Below are positions 15,674 through 24,836 of a DNA stretch of 38,467 nucleotides, piece by piece. The notes under the pieces are model-generated. The model was not told where the DNA came from and searched no databases. It was given only the letters and a program-made list of their open reading frames with translations. A program made the translations under genes and the position numbers. This DNA comes from JBDRED01 sp043820025 [NCBI: Elusimicrobiota bacterium] (GTDB lineage: Bacteria > RUG730 > JBDRED01): positions 1-38,467 of the forward strand of contig JBDRED010000022.1 in NCBI GenBank assembly GCA_043820025.1, read 5' to 3'. Each line of letters starts with the position of its first letter. The first letter of the stretch is position 1.

Positions 15674-17113
15674 ATGTTTGAATTACCGGAAATTAGAAGC
15701 ATTTTACAGGGGTTTAATCCATGGTGGTCAGGAAAACAAATATCAAACCCGTATTTTAAAAGGCTGGCTTTTCACGGGTGTTTGCAGTTATTGGACACAC
15801 AGGAATTGAAAAGAGCAATATTGCTTTCAGGCCCGCGAAGAGTAGGTAAAACAACAATTCTTCTTCAGTTAGCAGAAGAATATTTACAAAGAGCTGTTCC
15901 TGCGGAAAGTATATTATATTTGAGTTTGGACCATCCTTTTTTAAAGATTATATCATTACCTCAAATTTTAAAATTTTATCATGAAACAATACATCCTGAA
16001 AAACAGCCTGCAATATTATTGCTCGATGAAATACAGTATACAAATGATTGGGATCTTGAATTAAAACAACTTATTGACCACCATCCGGAATATAAAATTG
16101 TAGTTACGGGTTCAACTGTTGCATTGCACAGAGCCAAGCTTGCCGAGACCGGAGTTGGACGTTGGATGACCGTTCCTGTGCCGACTTTAAACTTTTATGA
16201 GTTTGCAAAAATTCTTGGGGAAAAAGATGATGCTGATTTTTCTATTCCAAAACCTAATGAATTGATAAAATATTCTGAAAATGATTTGTTTGCAATAAAA
16301 CAAAAGCTCAGACATTTGATGCCCTTATTTCAAAGATATTTATTAATGGGAGGATTCCCGGAAACAGCAATACAGAAAGATGTAATGTTGTCTCAGCGTA
16401 TCCTGCGCGAAGATGTAGTGGAGAGAGTTTTAAAACGTGATATGACTGCGGTGTTTGGAATACGCCGTGTTGCTGAATTAGAGAAATTGTTTATTTATCT
16501 TTGTATGCACAGCGGAGAAATCTTTTCAGCCAGGTCGTGCGCAAGCGCGTTAGAACAGAACAGTATGACTATAATTAATCATATAAAATTCCTAGAGCAG
16601 TCAAATTTGATTTATAGAGTAGAACAGGAAAAGCTTACAGGTAAAAGTGTTTTGAATGGAAAGCCGAAAATATATATTGTGGATTCTGCGTTGGTAAATG
16701 CGATGTTATTAAGGGGAGAAGAAATACTTAATGATTCTAAAAGTATGGGAAGTATCGTTGAGACAACGGTGCTAAGACATTTGTATGCGTATTATTACCG
16801 TGATACGCCGCGTATTGGTTATTGGCGCGATTCTTCAACAAATGAAGAGGTTGATATTATTATCAGAAGTCCTGCTTATGTAATACCTGTTGAAATAAAA
16901 TATCGTAATCAAGCAGGTATACCGGAAAAATGCGGATTAAGAAAATTTTGTTCCGCAGAGAAAATAACATATGGAGTTTGGGTTACTCAGCAGGAAGATG
17001 ATTTTGATATACGCACATTATCCGAGTCAGAAACAAAAGTGCTTCGCATTCCTGCTCATATTTTTTGTTATCTGTTAGGATTTTCAGAAAGAAAGTTGTG
17101 GGGAAAAAAATAA
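15674..17113 (+). CDS. AAA-family ATPase with DUF4143 C-terminal domain
   Basis: The 479-residue protein has Walker A GPRRVGKT (53-60), Walker B ILLLDEIQY (114-122), sensor VTGST (144-148), a winged-helix-like middle region and a C-terminal PD-(D/E)xK-like core: E363, EEVDIII (D394) and PVEIKYR (E407, K409). This architecture (AAA_14 plus DUF4143) is very common and patchily distributed in bacteria and archaea; its function is unknown, with mobile-element or stress links often suggested. Here it stands alone with its own promoter and dyad, between a methyltransferase and a kinase, consistent with an acquired gene, though base use is not visibly different. RBS TAGGAG is at 15659-15664. Confidence 0.85.
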   Translation: MFELPEIRSILQGFNPWWSGKQISNPYFKRLAFHGCLQLLDTQELKRAILLSGPRRVGKTTILLQLAEEYLQRAVPAESILYLSLDHPFLKIISLPQILKFYHETIHPEKQPAILLLDEIQYTNDWDLELKQLIDHHPEYKIVVTGSTVALHRAKLAETGVGRWMTVPVPTLNFYEFAKILGEKDDADFSIPKPNELIKYSENDLFAIKQKLRHLMPLFQRYLLMGGFPETAIQKDVMLSQRILREDVVERVLKRDMTAVFGIRRVAELEKLFIYLCMHSGEIFSARSCASALEQNSMTIINHIKFLEQSNLIYRVEQEKLTGKSVLNGKPKIYIVDSALVNAMLLRGEEILNDSKSMGSIVETTVLRHLYAYYYRDTPRIGYWRDSSTNEEVDIIIRSPAYVIPVEIKYRNQAGIPEKCGLRKFCSAEKITYGVWVTQQEDDFDIRTLSESETKVLRIPAHIFCYLLGFSERKLWGKK

Positions 17114-17152
17114 ACCGGGGAAGGAAGAGAAAGTATAAATAAGGAGGGGTTT

Positions 17153-18277
17153 GTGAAGCTTTCTAAGGATATTATTTCAGCTATGGTGGATGTTATAGGC
17201 AATATTTCGGAAGGGATCGTTGTGACAAATAAGGAGGGGATAATAGAATATGTTAATCCGGCCTTTGAAAATATAACAGGGCATAAGTCCTATGAATGCG
17301 AAGGAGAGAGCATAAATATACTCAAATCCAATAAACAGAGAGAATCATTTTATGAGCATATGTGGAAGACAATCAATAAGAATGAGATTTGGAAAGGAAA
17401 TATAATTAATAAAAAGAAAGACGGGAGTTATTATTATGAAGAAATGACAATCATTCCGGTAAAAAATTTAAAGAGTAAAACACAAAAGTATGTCGCCATA
17501 AAGCATGATATAACAGAAAGGGTAAATTTTGAGAAAACGCTTATTAAGAAAAACAAAGAATTAAAAGAAATTGTAAAAACAAAAAATTGGTTTATCAATC
17601 TTATGGCGCACGAGCTTAGGACGCCGTTAACATCTCTTAAAGGGTCATTGTCTTTGATGTTAGGAGGAGCTTTCGGCGAAGTTACGGGCAAATTTTCTGA
17701 ATACATTAATATTTGTTATAGAAACACCGAAAGATTAATAAGGCTGGTTAATGATTATTTAGATTTTTCAAAAACAGAATCAGATAGTTTGGATATGAAT
17801 ATGCGCTACGCCGAAATACAGGACGCTGTAAATAGAGTAATAAAAGAAATGGAGACAGCGCTTAAAGATAAAAAAATAGAGGTAGAGTATAACATAGCTA
17901 ATGAGTGCCCTTCGCTGTATTTTGATTATGACAGAATAACTCAGGTTTTATATAATCTTATGTCAAACGCTGCTAAGTTTTCGCCGGAAGGAGCGTTAAT
18001 TAAAATAGAAACAAAGGAAAATGACGGATATATTGAAACGCGTATTCTGGACGAAGCCAAATCAATATCAAAAGATAGGCGCGAGATTATATTTAATAAA
18101 TTTGTTCAACTGCAAAATAAAGACGAGAAAGGCGAAGGCAGCGGGCTGGGCCTTGCGATTGCAAAGGCTATTGTGCAGCAGCATAACGGCCGTATATGGG
18201 TTGAGCCGCGCGAAGATAAAGGGAATGAGTTTATTTTTAGGCTTCCGATAGAAAAACGTAAAAGAGAGCGTTTATAA
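17153..18277 (+). CDS. Soluble PAS-domain sensor histidine kinase with altered G1 box
   Basis: 374 residues without a membrane segment. PAS domain at ~10-125 (VTNKEGIIEYVNPAFENITGH, then a PAC-type KHDITERVNFEK), a short coil, HisKA with phospho-acceptor H153 (MAHELRTPLTSLKG) and a HATPase domain with N-box YNLMSNAAKFSP (267-278) and G2 box GEGSGLGL (327-334). The G1 box, normally DxGxGI, is DEAKSI (300-305), so both glycines are lost; ATP binding may be weakened. GTG start at 17153 is backed by a strong AAGGAGG (17141-17147). Likely cytoplasmic sensing; the partner regulator is unknown, with the REC-GGDEF protein 3 kb upstream a candidate. Confidence 0.88.
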   Translation: MKLSKDIISAMVDVIGNISEGIVVTNKEGIIEYVNPAFENITGHKSYECEGESINILKSNKQRESFYEHMWKTINKNEIWKGNIINKKKDGSYYYEEMTIIPVKNLKSKTQKYVAIKHDITERVNFEKTLIKKNKELKEIVKTKNWFINLMAHELRTPLTSLKGSLSLMLGGAFGEVTGKFSEYINICYRNTERLIRLVNDYLDFSKTESDSLDMNMRYAEIQDAVNRVIKEMETALKDKKIEVEYNIANECPSLYFDYDRITQVLYNLMSNAAKFSPEGALIKIETKENDGYIETRILDEAKSISKDRREIIFNKFVQLQNKDEKGEGSGLGLAIAKAIVQQHNGRIWVEPREDKGNEFIFRLPIEKRKRERL

Positions 18278-18294
18278 ATAGCAACAGGAAAACT

Positions 18295-20463
18295 ATGGAA
18301 AATATTTTAAATCTTACAAAGGATCTAAACCCGCCCCAACAGGAAGCGGTTGAGGCTATTAACGGGCCGGTGCTGGTTCTTGCAGGCGCAGGCTCAGGCA
18401 AAACGCGCGTAATAACATACCGCATAGCAAACATGCTGCAGCATGGTATTCCACCATGGAATATTTTAGCGGTAACCTTTACGAATAAGGCCGCAGGAGA
18501 AATGAAAGAACGTGTGCTGAAGCTGGTTGGCCCGCAGGCTGCCGCAGTAACACTTTCAACATTCCATTCTTTTTGCGCCAGAGCGCTCCGCGAAGATGGC
18601 GAGAAAATAGGAATCCCAAGAACATTCAGCATATGCGACGACAGCGACCAAAAGTCGGTGATAAAAGCGTGTATTAAGGAGCTTGGCCTTGATGATAAAA
18701 AATTTCCACCGCAGCTTTTGCGCAGTGTTATCAGCAAAGCAAAGGATGATTTAATGGATCCGGAGTCCTATAGAATTTACGCGCAGACAAAACGAGATTT
18801 TTTTAAAGAGACAGTAAGCGAGGTGTATTCGCTGTATCAGAAAAAGATAGACTCCAGCGGCAATGTTGATTTTGGGGATCTATTACTTAAGACAGTAATG
18901 CTTTTGCAGGGGAATGAAGATATTTTAGAAAAATACAGAGAAAGGTTTAAGCGTATTTTAGTAGATGAATATCAGGATACTAATCATGCGCAGTATATGC
19001 TTATTAAATTAATCGGAGGACTTCATAGAAATATCTGTGTGGTTGGAGACGACGATCAATCAATATATTCGTGGCGCGGCGCTAATATCCGCAACATTTT
19101 AGAGTTTGAGGACGAGTATCCGGAAGCAAAGGTTATTAAGCTTGAGCAAAATTATAGGTCAACAAAGAATATTTTGGATGCTGCGTGGAAGGTTGTGAAT
19201 AATAATTCTTATAGAAAAGAAAAAATGCTGTGGACAGATAAAGAAGGAGGGCCTCCTATTAGATACTGGCAGTCGTGGAATGAGATAGAGGAAGCAGAAA
19301 GCATTGCAAAGGAGATTGAGGGGCTTGTGAGCGGGGGCGCATCTCTAAGAGATACAGCTGTGTTTTATAGGACTAACGCGCAGTCGCGCGTTTTAGAAGA
19401 TACATTCAGAAGGCATACTATACCCTATGTTATTATAGGATCAGTTAAGTTTTATGAGAGAAAAGAGATCCGGGATATTCTTTCGTATTTAAAATTTTTG
19501 GTTAATAAAAAAGACAATATAAGCCTTAAAAGAATTATTAATGTTCCTGTAAGAGGCATAGGAGATGCAAGTATTGAGCTCCTTGAGTCAATGGTTGAGG
19601 AAGGCGAAACATTATTTGACCTTATGTTAAAAATAGGTTCTGATATGTTTGAAAAGAGTTTGATCACGACACGGCTCAAAAAATCAATTAATTTATTTTG
19701 CAATATTATCGCGCAGTGCGATGCTGCGCGCGAAGAATATTCCGCTAAAGGCATGGCAAGATTTGCGCTCGAGCAGAGCGGATATTTAAACGCTCTTAGA
19801 AATGATTTGTCGCTTGACGCAGAGGCAAGGGTAGAGAATGTGATGGAGCTTGTGTCTGCAATCGGCGAGTATGAGGAAGCAACGGGCGATATTACTCTTG
19901 AAGGGTTTTTAGAGCATGCGGCTTTAGTCAGCGGCGTGGATTCATTAAAAGAAGATAATGAGTATGTTACGCTTATGACTCTGCATCTTGCTAAAGGATT
20001 GGAATTTCCAAATGTGTTTATGTCGGGTATGGAGGAGGGCCTTTTTCCTCATAACAGGTCTGACTGGGACGAGCACGAGCTTGCTGAAGAGCGCAGGCTG
20101 TGTTATGTCGGCATGACCCGCGCTATGGAAAGGCTGTATCTTACATGCGCAAGCCAGCGTAAAATGTATGGACAATCGAGATGGAACCTTCCATCAAGGT
20201 TTATTAAAGAGGCAGGCCTGGAAGAGAAGATTATTGAAAAACTTGAAGAAAAACAGGCGGTTGAATCAACCTATGAGCCTGTAGATGATTCAAATGAAAT
20301 GCCGTTTAATATTAATGACCCGGTTGAGCATCCGGATTTTGGGACGGGCGTTATTAGGGATATATTCGGGTCATTAAGCAATATTAAGGTTACTGTAAAT
20401 TTTGATTCAGGCCAGACAAAAAAATTATTATTAAAATACGCAAAGCTTAGGAAAGTATATTAA
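18295..20463 (+). CDS. uvrD: UvrD/PcrA-type superfamily 1 DNA helicase
   Basis: ATP-driven 3'-5' DNA helicase for repair and replication-fork maintenance. 722 residues, the usual length. Q-motif LNPPQQEAV (11-19), Walker A AGAGSGKT (30-37), DEYQDT (Walker B), VVGDDDQSIYSWRGA, QNYRST, and the late motif LAKGLEFPNVF followed by EERRLCYVGMTRAMERLYLT. The C-terminal segment VEHPDFGTGVI...NFDSGQTKKLLLKYAKL is the Tudor-like RNA-polymerase-interacting tail of PcrA/UvrD. It follows the histidine kinase by 17 bp with AGGAA before the ATG, so both may be on one transcript. Confidence 0.95.
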   Translation: MENILNLTKDLNPPQQEAVEAINGPVLVLAGAGSGKTRVITYRIANMLQHGIPPWNILAVTFTNKAAGEMKERVLKLVGPQAAAVTLSTFHSFCARALREDGEKIGIPRTFSICDDSDQKSVIKACIKELGLDDKKFPPQLLRSVISKAKDDLMDPESYRIYAQTKRDFFKETVSEVYSLYQKKIDSSGNVDFGDLLLKTVMLLQGNEDILEKYRERFKRILVDEYQDTNHAQYMLIKLIGGLHRNICVVGDDDQSIYSWRGANIRNILEFEDEYPEAKVIKLEQNYRSTKNILDAAWKVVNNNSYRKEKMLWTDKEGGPPIRYWQSWNEIEEAESIAKEIEGLVSGGASLRDTAVFYRTNAQSRVLEDTFRRHTIPYVIIGSVKFYERKEIRDILSYLKFLVNKKDNISLKRIINVPVRGIGDASIELLESMVEEGETLFDLMLKIGSDMFEKSLITTRLKKSINLFCNIIAQCDAAREEYSAKGMARFALEQSGYLNALRNDLSLDAEARVENVMELVSAIGEYEEATGDITLEGFLEHAALVSGVDSLKEDNEYVTLMTLHLAKGLEFPNVFMSGMEEGLFPHNRSDWDEHELAEERRLCYVGMTRAMERLYLTCASQRKMYGQSRWNLPSRFIKEAGLEEKIIEKLEEKQAVESTYEPVDDSNEMPFNINDPVEHPDFGTGVIRDIFGSLSNIKVTVNFDSGQTKKLLLKYAKLRKVY

Positions 20464-20527
20464 TCGCAGAATTCAGAAGAATTATGTAAACAGTATATAG
20501 CTCGTTAAACTATGGAAATATTAAACT

Positions 20528-21877
20528 ATGTCAGAAATAAATAATGCCGGATTAACTCAAGATCCTGTGGCCAAGACTCTTATTAAGCTTGCCATACCTA
20601 TGGTCGTGGGGCTTTTAAGCGTTGTTGTGTTTAATATTACAGACACATTTTTTATTGGTAAACTCGGGACAAAGGAACTTGCTGCTCTTAGTTTTACATT
20701 TCCGGTAGTTCTTATAATCGCAACTTTTGGAGTCGGCCTAGGGGCAGGAACCTCAGCTGTCATTTCGCGTGAAATAGGCAAAGGCGAGTATAAAAAAGCA
20801 TCAATACTTTCAATAGACGCGCTTTTTTTAACATTGGCAATAGCATGTATTTTTATTGTTGCCGGGTATTCCACATTTAATTTTGTTTTTAAACTTTTAG
20901 GCGCGGATAGCGCTACAATGCCTCTTATTAAACAGTACATGATGGTTTGGTACAGCGCAGTGCCATTTGTATTTTTGCCAATGGTTGGAAATAGTATAAT
21001 TCGTTCGGGCGGCAATACTAAAATTCCAAGCTTAATAATGCTGATTGCAGCTATATCAAACGCTGTTCTCGATCCGTTTTTAATATTTGGCATAGGCCCT
21101 TTTCCACGGCTTGGGATACAAGGCGCGGCAATAGCTACATGCATAGCCAGAGGATTAGCCCTAATTGCTTCATTATGGTACTTGAGATACAAACAAAAAT
21201 TATTGTATTTCCAAAAACATTCATTCAAAAAAATTCTTGATTCATGGAAGCCGATTCTTTATATAGGACTTCCAACAGCAGGCACCAGTATTATTATTCC
21301 AATATCTGTTGGCATTATCACGAGAATGTTGTCATCCTATGGACATGAAGCTGTGGCCGGATTTGGCGTTGGGTCTCGTATTGATTTTTTTGCATTAATT
21401 ATTGTGTCAGCCCTCGGTGTGGTGCTGGGCCCTTTTATAGGCCAAAATCTTGGAGCGAAAAAAATTGGAAGAATACTTTATGGCGTGCATTTTTCTATAT
21501 GGTTTTCATTGCTCTGGGGGCTTTTAATGTTTGCTGTAATATTAATTGGCGCTGAGAAGATAGCGTTTGCTTTTAACAGAAACGCTCGCGTTACAACGCA
21601 GGCAGTAGCATATTTACGGATAATTCCTATCTCATATGGATTGCAGGGAGTAATTCTTTTAATAGGGTCTGCGCTTAATGTTCTGCATAAACCTATGCAT
21701 GCGTTAGCAATACGATTAATACATATACTTGTGTTATATATACCGCTCGCGTTTATAGGAAAGCACTATTTTGGAGTGAAAGGTATTTTTTTAGGCGTGG
21801 CTGTGTCATATATTATCGGAGGTATTCTTGCATGGAAAGTTGTTTACAGGATGCTTCCAAAGGAGGAACAGGCTTGA
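20528..21877 (+). CDS. MATE-family efflux transporter
   Basis: 449-residue polytopic inner-membrane protein with about twelve hydrophobic helices in two homologous halves. The N-terminal segment TLIKLAIPMVVGLLSVVVFNITDTFFIGKLGTKELAALSFTFPV region and GAGTSAVISREIGKG loop are typical of MATE (MatE) transporters, which export cationic drugs or metabolites using Na+ or H+. The substrate is not predictable. The ribosome site is weak; TTAAACTATG occurs twice just upstream (20505-20514 and 20521-20530). Its stop TGA overlaps the TTG start of the next gene, indicating translational coupling. Confidence 0.92.
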   Translation: MSEINNAGLTQDPVAKTLIKLAIPMVVGLLSVVVFNITDTFFIGKLGTKELAALSFTFPVVLIIATFGVGLGAGTSAVISREIGKGEYKKASILSIDALFLTLAIACIFIVAGYSTFNFVFKLLGADSATMPLIKQYMMVWYSAVPFVFLPMVGNSIIRSGGNTKIPSLIMLIAAISNAVLDPFLIFGIGPFPRLGIQGAAIATCIARGLALIASLWYLRYKQKLLYFQKHSFKKILDSWKPILYIGLPTAGTSIIIPISVGIITRMLSSYGHEAVAGFGVGSRIDFFALIIVSALGVVLGPFIGQNLGAKKIGRILYGVHFSIWFSLLWGLLMFAVILIGAEKIAFAFNRNARVTTQAVAYLRIIPISYGLQGVILLIGSALNVLHKPMHALAIRLIHILVLYIPLAFIGKHYFGVKGIFLGVAVSYIIGGILAWKVVYRMLPKEEQA

Positions 21878-22962
21878 TAAAAAAAATAATGATTATTTGT
21901 CTGACGCTATGCAGTATATCTTTTGCCCAAGACATGTCCCCGGAAAAAAAGATAGGGCAGATGATAATGGTTGGTTTTAGAGGAACTGAGTTTAATGAGT
22001 CAAATAGTATGCTGAAGGAACAAATAAGAAACGGAGATATTGGCGGAGTGCTGGCGCTTCCCTATAATATAGAGAATAAAAAACAAATTATTCCTGTTAT
22101 TAAAGAATTAAATGATATTCAAGCTGAGCGCCCGATATTTATTGCGATTGACCAGGAAGGCGGAAAGGTTGCAAGGTTTGACAAAAAAAAAGGATTTAAG
22201 GATTTCCCGTCTGCCGAACAAACATCAAGAAAATTATCATTGAAAAAAGCGCAAAAGATGTATGGGAAAATGGCAAACATTTTAAAAGAGAGCGGAATAA
22301 ATCTTAATTTCGCGCCGGTTGTTGATTTAAATATTAATCCGGAATCTCCTGCTATAGGGAAATTGGGGCGTAGTTTTTCAGCTGATCCAAAGGTTGTGAT
22401 TAATTACGCGGATGTTTTTATTAAAGCGCATGCTGATCATGGCGTGTTAACCTGTATAAAACATTATCCGGGCCATGGAAGCGCTAAAGACGATTCGCAC
22501 AATGGAGTGACTGATGTCACTAATACATGGTCGGCATTAGAGCTTATTCCGTATGAAAGTTTAACTGCCGACGAGCATAAAATAAATATGATTATGACAG
22601 CGCATGTGTTTAATGCGTATTTGGATAAAAAATATCCGGCGTCTTTATCAAAAGAAATAGTTCAGACTATGCTGAGGGATAATATCGGATATGACGGAGT
22701 AATCATTTCAGATGACCTTCAAATGAAGGCTATAAGCGAGATGTTTTCATTTGAAGATGTTGTTGTGAATGCCGTAAATTCAGGAACAGATATTTTATTG
22801 TTTGCCGGTTACTTTGACCCTGACCCGTATGTCGCTGTAAAAGCTAAAGATGTGATAATAAAAGCAATTAATGACGGCAGGATTAAGATGGAACGAATAA
22901 ACGAGTCATTCAATAGAATAATAAATCTTAAAAAATCGCTAAATAAAGTATCTATGCAATGA
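21874..22962 (+). CDS. nagZ: Secreted glycoside hydrolase family 3, beta-N-acetylhexosaminidase-like
   Basis: Predicted to remove GlcNAc from peptidoglycan fragments or other beta-linked amino sugars. 362 residues: signal peptide 1-19 (IKKIMIICLTLCSISFA, cleavage before QDM), then the GH3 barrel with AIDQEGGKVARF (91-102), KHYPGHG (196-202) with D207 and H209 of the NagZ loop, and nucleophile D280 in GVIISDDLQMKAI. These mark the single-domain NagZ subgroup, but export (unlike E. coli cytoplasmic NagZ) suggests periplasmic action. The start is TTG 21874, overlapping the MATE stop (TTGA), with AGGAGG at 21861-21866 seven bases upstream; the longer frame from 21832 lies inside the transporter gene and would bury the signal peptide. 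Confidence 0.88.
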   Translation: MIKKIMIICLTLCSISFAQDMSPEKKIGQMIMVGFRGTEFNESNSMLKEQIRNGDIGGVLALPYNIENKKQIIPVIKELNDIQAERPIFIAIDQEGGKVARFDKKKGFKDFPSAEQTSRKLSLKKAQKMYGKMANILKESGINLNFAPVVDLNINPESPAIGKLGRSFSADPKVVINYADVFIKAHADHGVLTCIKHYPGHGSAKDDSHNGVTDVTNTWSALELIPYESLTADEHKINMIMTAHVFNAYLDKKYPASLSKEIVQTMLRDNIGYDGVIISDDLQMKAISEMFSFEDVVVNAVNSGTDILLFAGYFDPDPYVAVKAKDVIIKAINDGRIKMERINESFNRIINLKKSLNKVSMQ

Positions 22963-23083
22963 AAAACTTAACATCGTATAAACGCATTCTAGACAATCGT
23001 AGAATAGAATGATAAAATAAAAATATTAAATTTAAAAAGATTATAATAACTCAATAAACCCATTAATTTTTTTGGAGGAATAA

Positions 23084-23371
23084 ATGGCGCTTACAAAAAA
23101 AGATGTTGAACATGTCGCTAAGCTTGCGAGACTTGGCATTAGCGAAAAAGAAAAAGAGATGTTTACCTCTCAAATTGGGGCAATATTAGGCTATATAGAT
23201 AAGCTTAATAAATTAAATACAGACGGAATAAAACCAACTGCTCAAGTTATTGATTCAGGAAATGCGCTCAGAGAAGACGAGCTTGCAGAGCCAAATGATA
23301 ACGAAAAATTATTAAGAAACGCGCCTGAAAGAGAGGGATCGTTCTTTAAGGTAAAAAAGGTGATAGAATAA
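23084..23371 (+). CDS. gatC: Asp/Glu-tRNA amidotransferase subunit C
   Basis: 95-residue small subunit that wraps GatA and stabilises the GatCAB complex. Family features: DVEHVAKLARLGISEKE at the N-terminus and LREDELAEP...LLRNAPEREGSFFKVKKVIE at the C-terminus. GGAGG at 23074-23078 is well placed. It leads the gatC-gatA-gatB operon after a 121-bp gap containing a -10-like TATAAT (23042-23047) without a clear -35 and a weak hairpin (22984-23003 region). Confidence 0.95.
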   Translation: MALTKKDVEHVAKLARLGISEKEKEMFTSQIGAILGYIDKLNKLNTDGIKPTAQVIDSGNALREDELAEPNDNEKLLRNAPEREGSFFKVKKVIE

Positions 23372-23396
23372 TCGGACAGGAATAAGGGGAGACAAT

Positions 23397-24830
23397 ATGG
23401 AAATATCAAAACTTAAAGGCGTTGAGATAAGGGATGCGATAATAAATAAAAAAATATCTGCGCAAGAAGTGTTAGCCGGGGTTTATAAAAACATTGAACA
23501 AAAGGATAAGAAGATTAACGCCTTTATTTCGCTTAATAAGGAAACTGCTATTAAAAAAGCTGAAGAGATTGATAAAAAGATTGCGACCGGCGCTAAGCTT
23601 GGCAAACTATGCGGTATCCCAATAGCCGTAAAGGATAATATGTGCATTGACGGAGGCAGGACAACGTGCGCTTCAAAAATATTAGAAAATTTTATTGCTC
23701 CATACAGCGCGACAGTAGTAGAAAAAATAGTTAATGAGGATGCGATAATAATAGGAAAAACAAATATGGACGAGTTTGCAATGGGGTCGTCAACAGAAAC
23801 ATCATATTTTGGCCCTACAAAAAATCCGGTTGATCTTGAGAGAATACCGGGCGGTTCTTCAGGCGGGAGCGCTGCTGCGGTAGCGGCAGGGTTTGTGACA
23901 ATGGCTCTTGGTTCAGATACAGGCGGTTCTATCAGGCAGCCTGCGAGTTTGTGCGGAGTTTATGGGCTTAAGCCTACATACGGCCGTGTTTCGAGATATG
24001 GATTAATTGCATTCGCGTCGTCATTAGACCAGATCGGGCCTTTTGCCGGAAACTCGGAAGATGCGGCATTATTATTAGAGGCAATATCAGGCAAAGATAA
24101 AAAAGATTCGACTTCTGTAGATATTGGAGTTCCGGAATATTCAAAATTATTAAGCGCGGATCTTTCATCTTTAAGAGTAGGACTCCCAAAGGAGTATTTT
24201 GCTGAAGGATTGAATGACGAGGTAAGAATGGCGATAATGAATTCTGTAAAGTTTCTAGAAGAAAATGGCGCAAAGATAAAGGAAATAAGCCTCCCGCATA
24301 CAGACTATGCTGTAGCTGCCTACTACATCATAGCGCCCAGCGAAGCGAGCAGTAACCTTGCGCGTTATGACGGCGTTAAATACGGATTTAGGGCGGGCAA
24401 TATTAAAGATCTTCTGGAAGAATATCTTTTTACTCGAGAACAAGGCTTTGGCGCAGAAGTAAAACGAAGGATTATGCTTGGAACATACACGCTGTCAAGC
24501 GGATACTATGACGCGTACTATTTAAAAGCGCAGAAGGTTAGGACTCTTCTTAGGAAAGACTATGAAGATGCGTGGAAGGAAGTTGATGTGATTATAACTC
24601 CCACAGCTCCGACAACGGCTTTTAAGCTGGGAGAAAAAACGAGCGATCCGCTTGCAATGTATTTGTCTGATATTTACACAATTTCAGTTAATCTCGCAGG
24701 CATTCCCGCTATATCAACGCCTTGCGGCAGAGACTCAAAAGGATTGCCTATAGGCCTGCAGATAATAGCTCCCCACTTTAAAGAGGAATTGTTATTAGCA
24801 GTAACAAAAAAATTAGAAGGGAAGAGGTAA
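23397..24830 (+). CDS. gatA: Asp/Glu-tRNA amidotransferase subunit A
   Basis: Amidase subunit that releases ammonia from glutamine for transamidation of Glu-tRNA(Gln) or Asp-tRNA(Asn). 477 residues with the amidase-signature triad at K79 (AVKDN), S154 (PGGSSGGSAAA) and S178 (DTGGSIRQP), spaced as in known GatA. Expressed with gatC (25-bp gap) and gatB (6-bp gap). Its presence implies that at least one of glutaminyl- or asparaginyl-tRNA synthetase is missing from this genome; neither is in the window. Confidence 0.97.
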   Translation: MEISKLKGVEIRDAIINKKISAQEVLAGVYKNIEQKDKKINAFISLNKETAIKKAEEIDKKIATGAKLGKLCGIPIAVKDNMCIDGGRTTCASKILENFIAPYSATVVEKIVNEDAIIIGKTNMDEFAMGSSTETSYFGPTKNPVDLERIPGGSSGGSAAAVAAGFVTMALGSDTGGSIRQPASLCGVYGLKPTYGRVSRYGLIAFASSLDQIGPFAGNSEDAALLLEAISGKDKKDSTSVDIGVPEYSKLLSADLSSLRVGLPKEYFAEGLNDEVRMAIMNSVKFLEENGAKIKEISLPHTDYAVAAYYIIAPSEASSNLARYDGVKYGFRAGNIKDLLEEYLFTREQGFGAEVKRRIMLGTYTLSSGYYDAYYLKAQKVRTLLRKDYEDAWKEVDVIITPTAPTTAFKLGEKTSDPLAMYLSDIYTISVNLAGIPAISTPCGRDSKGLPIGLQIIAPHFKEELLLAVTKKLEGKR

Positions 24831-24836
24831 TAATTT

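Noticed and set aside
18021-18251. Alternative-frame ORF inside the histidine kinase, considered as a frameshift signal for the damaged G1 box
   Set aside because: The kinase frame continues into an intact G2 box on the same frame, and the alternative frame does not restore a DxGxGI motif in an obvious way.
20512-20544. Ten-codon upstream ORF overlapping the MATE start
   Set aside because: Too short, arises from a duplicated TTAAACTATG, and has no clear ribosome site.
20557-21228. 223-codon antisense frame within the MATE gene
   Set aside because: Mirror frame of a membrane-protein gene without ribosome site or domain.
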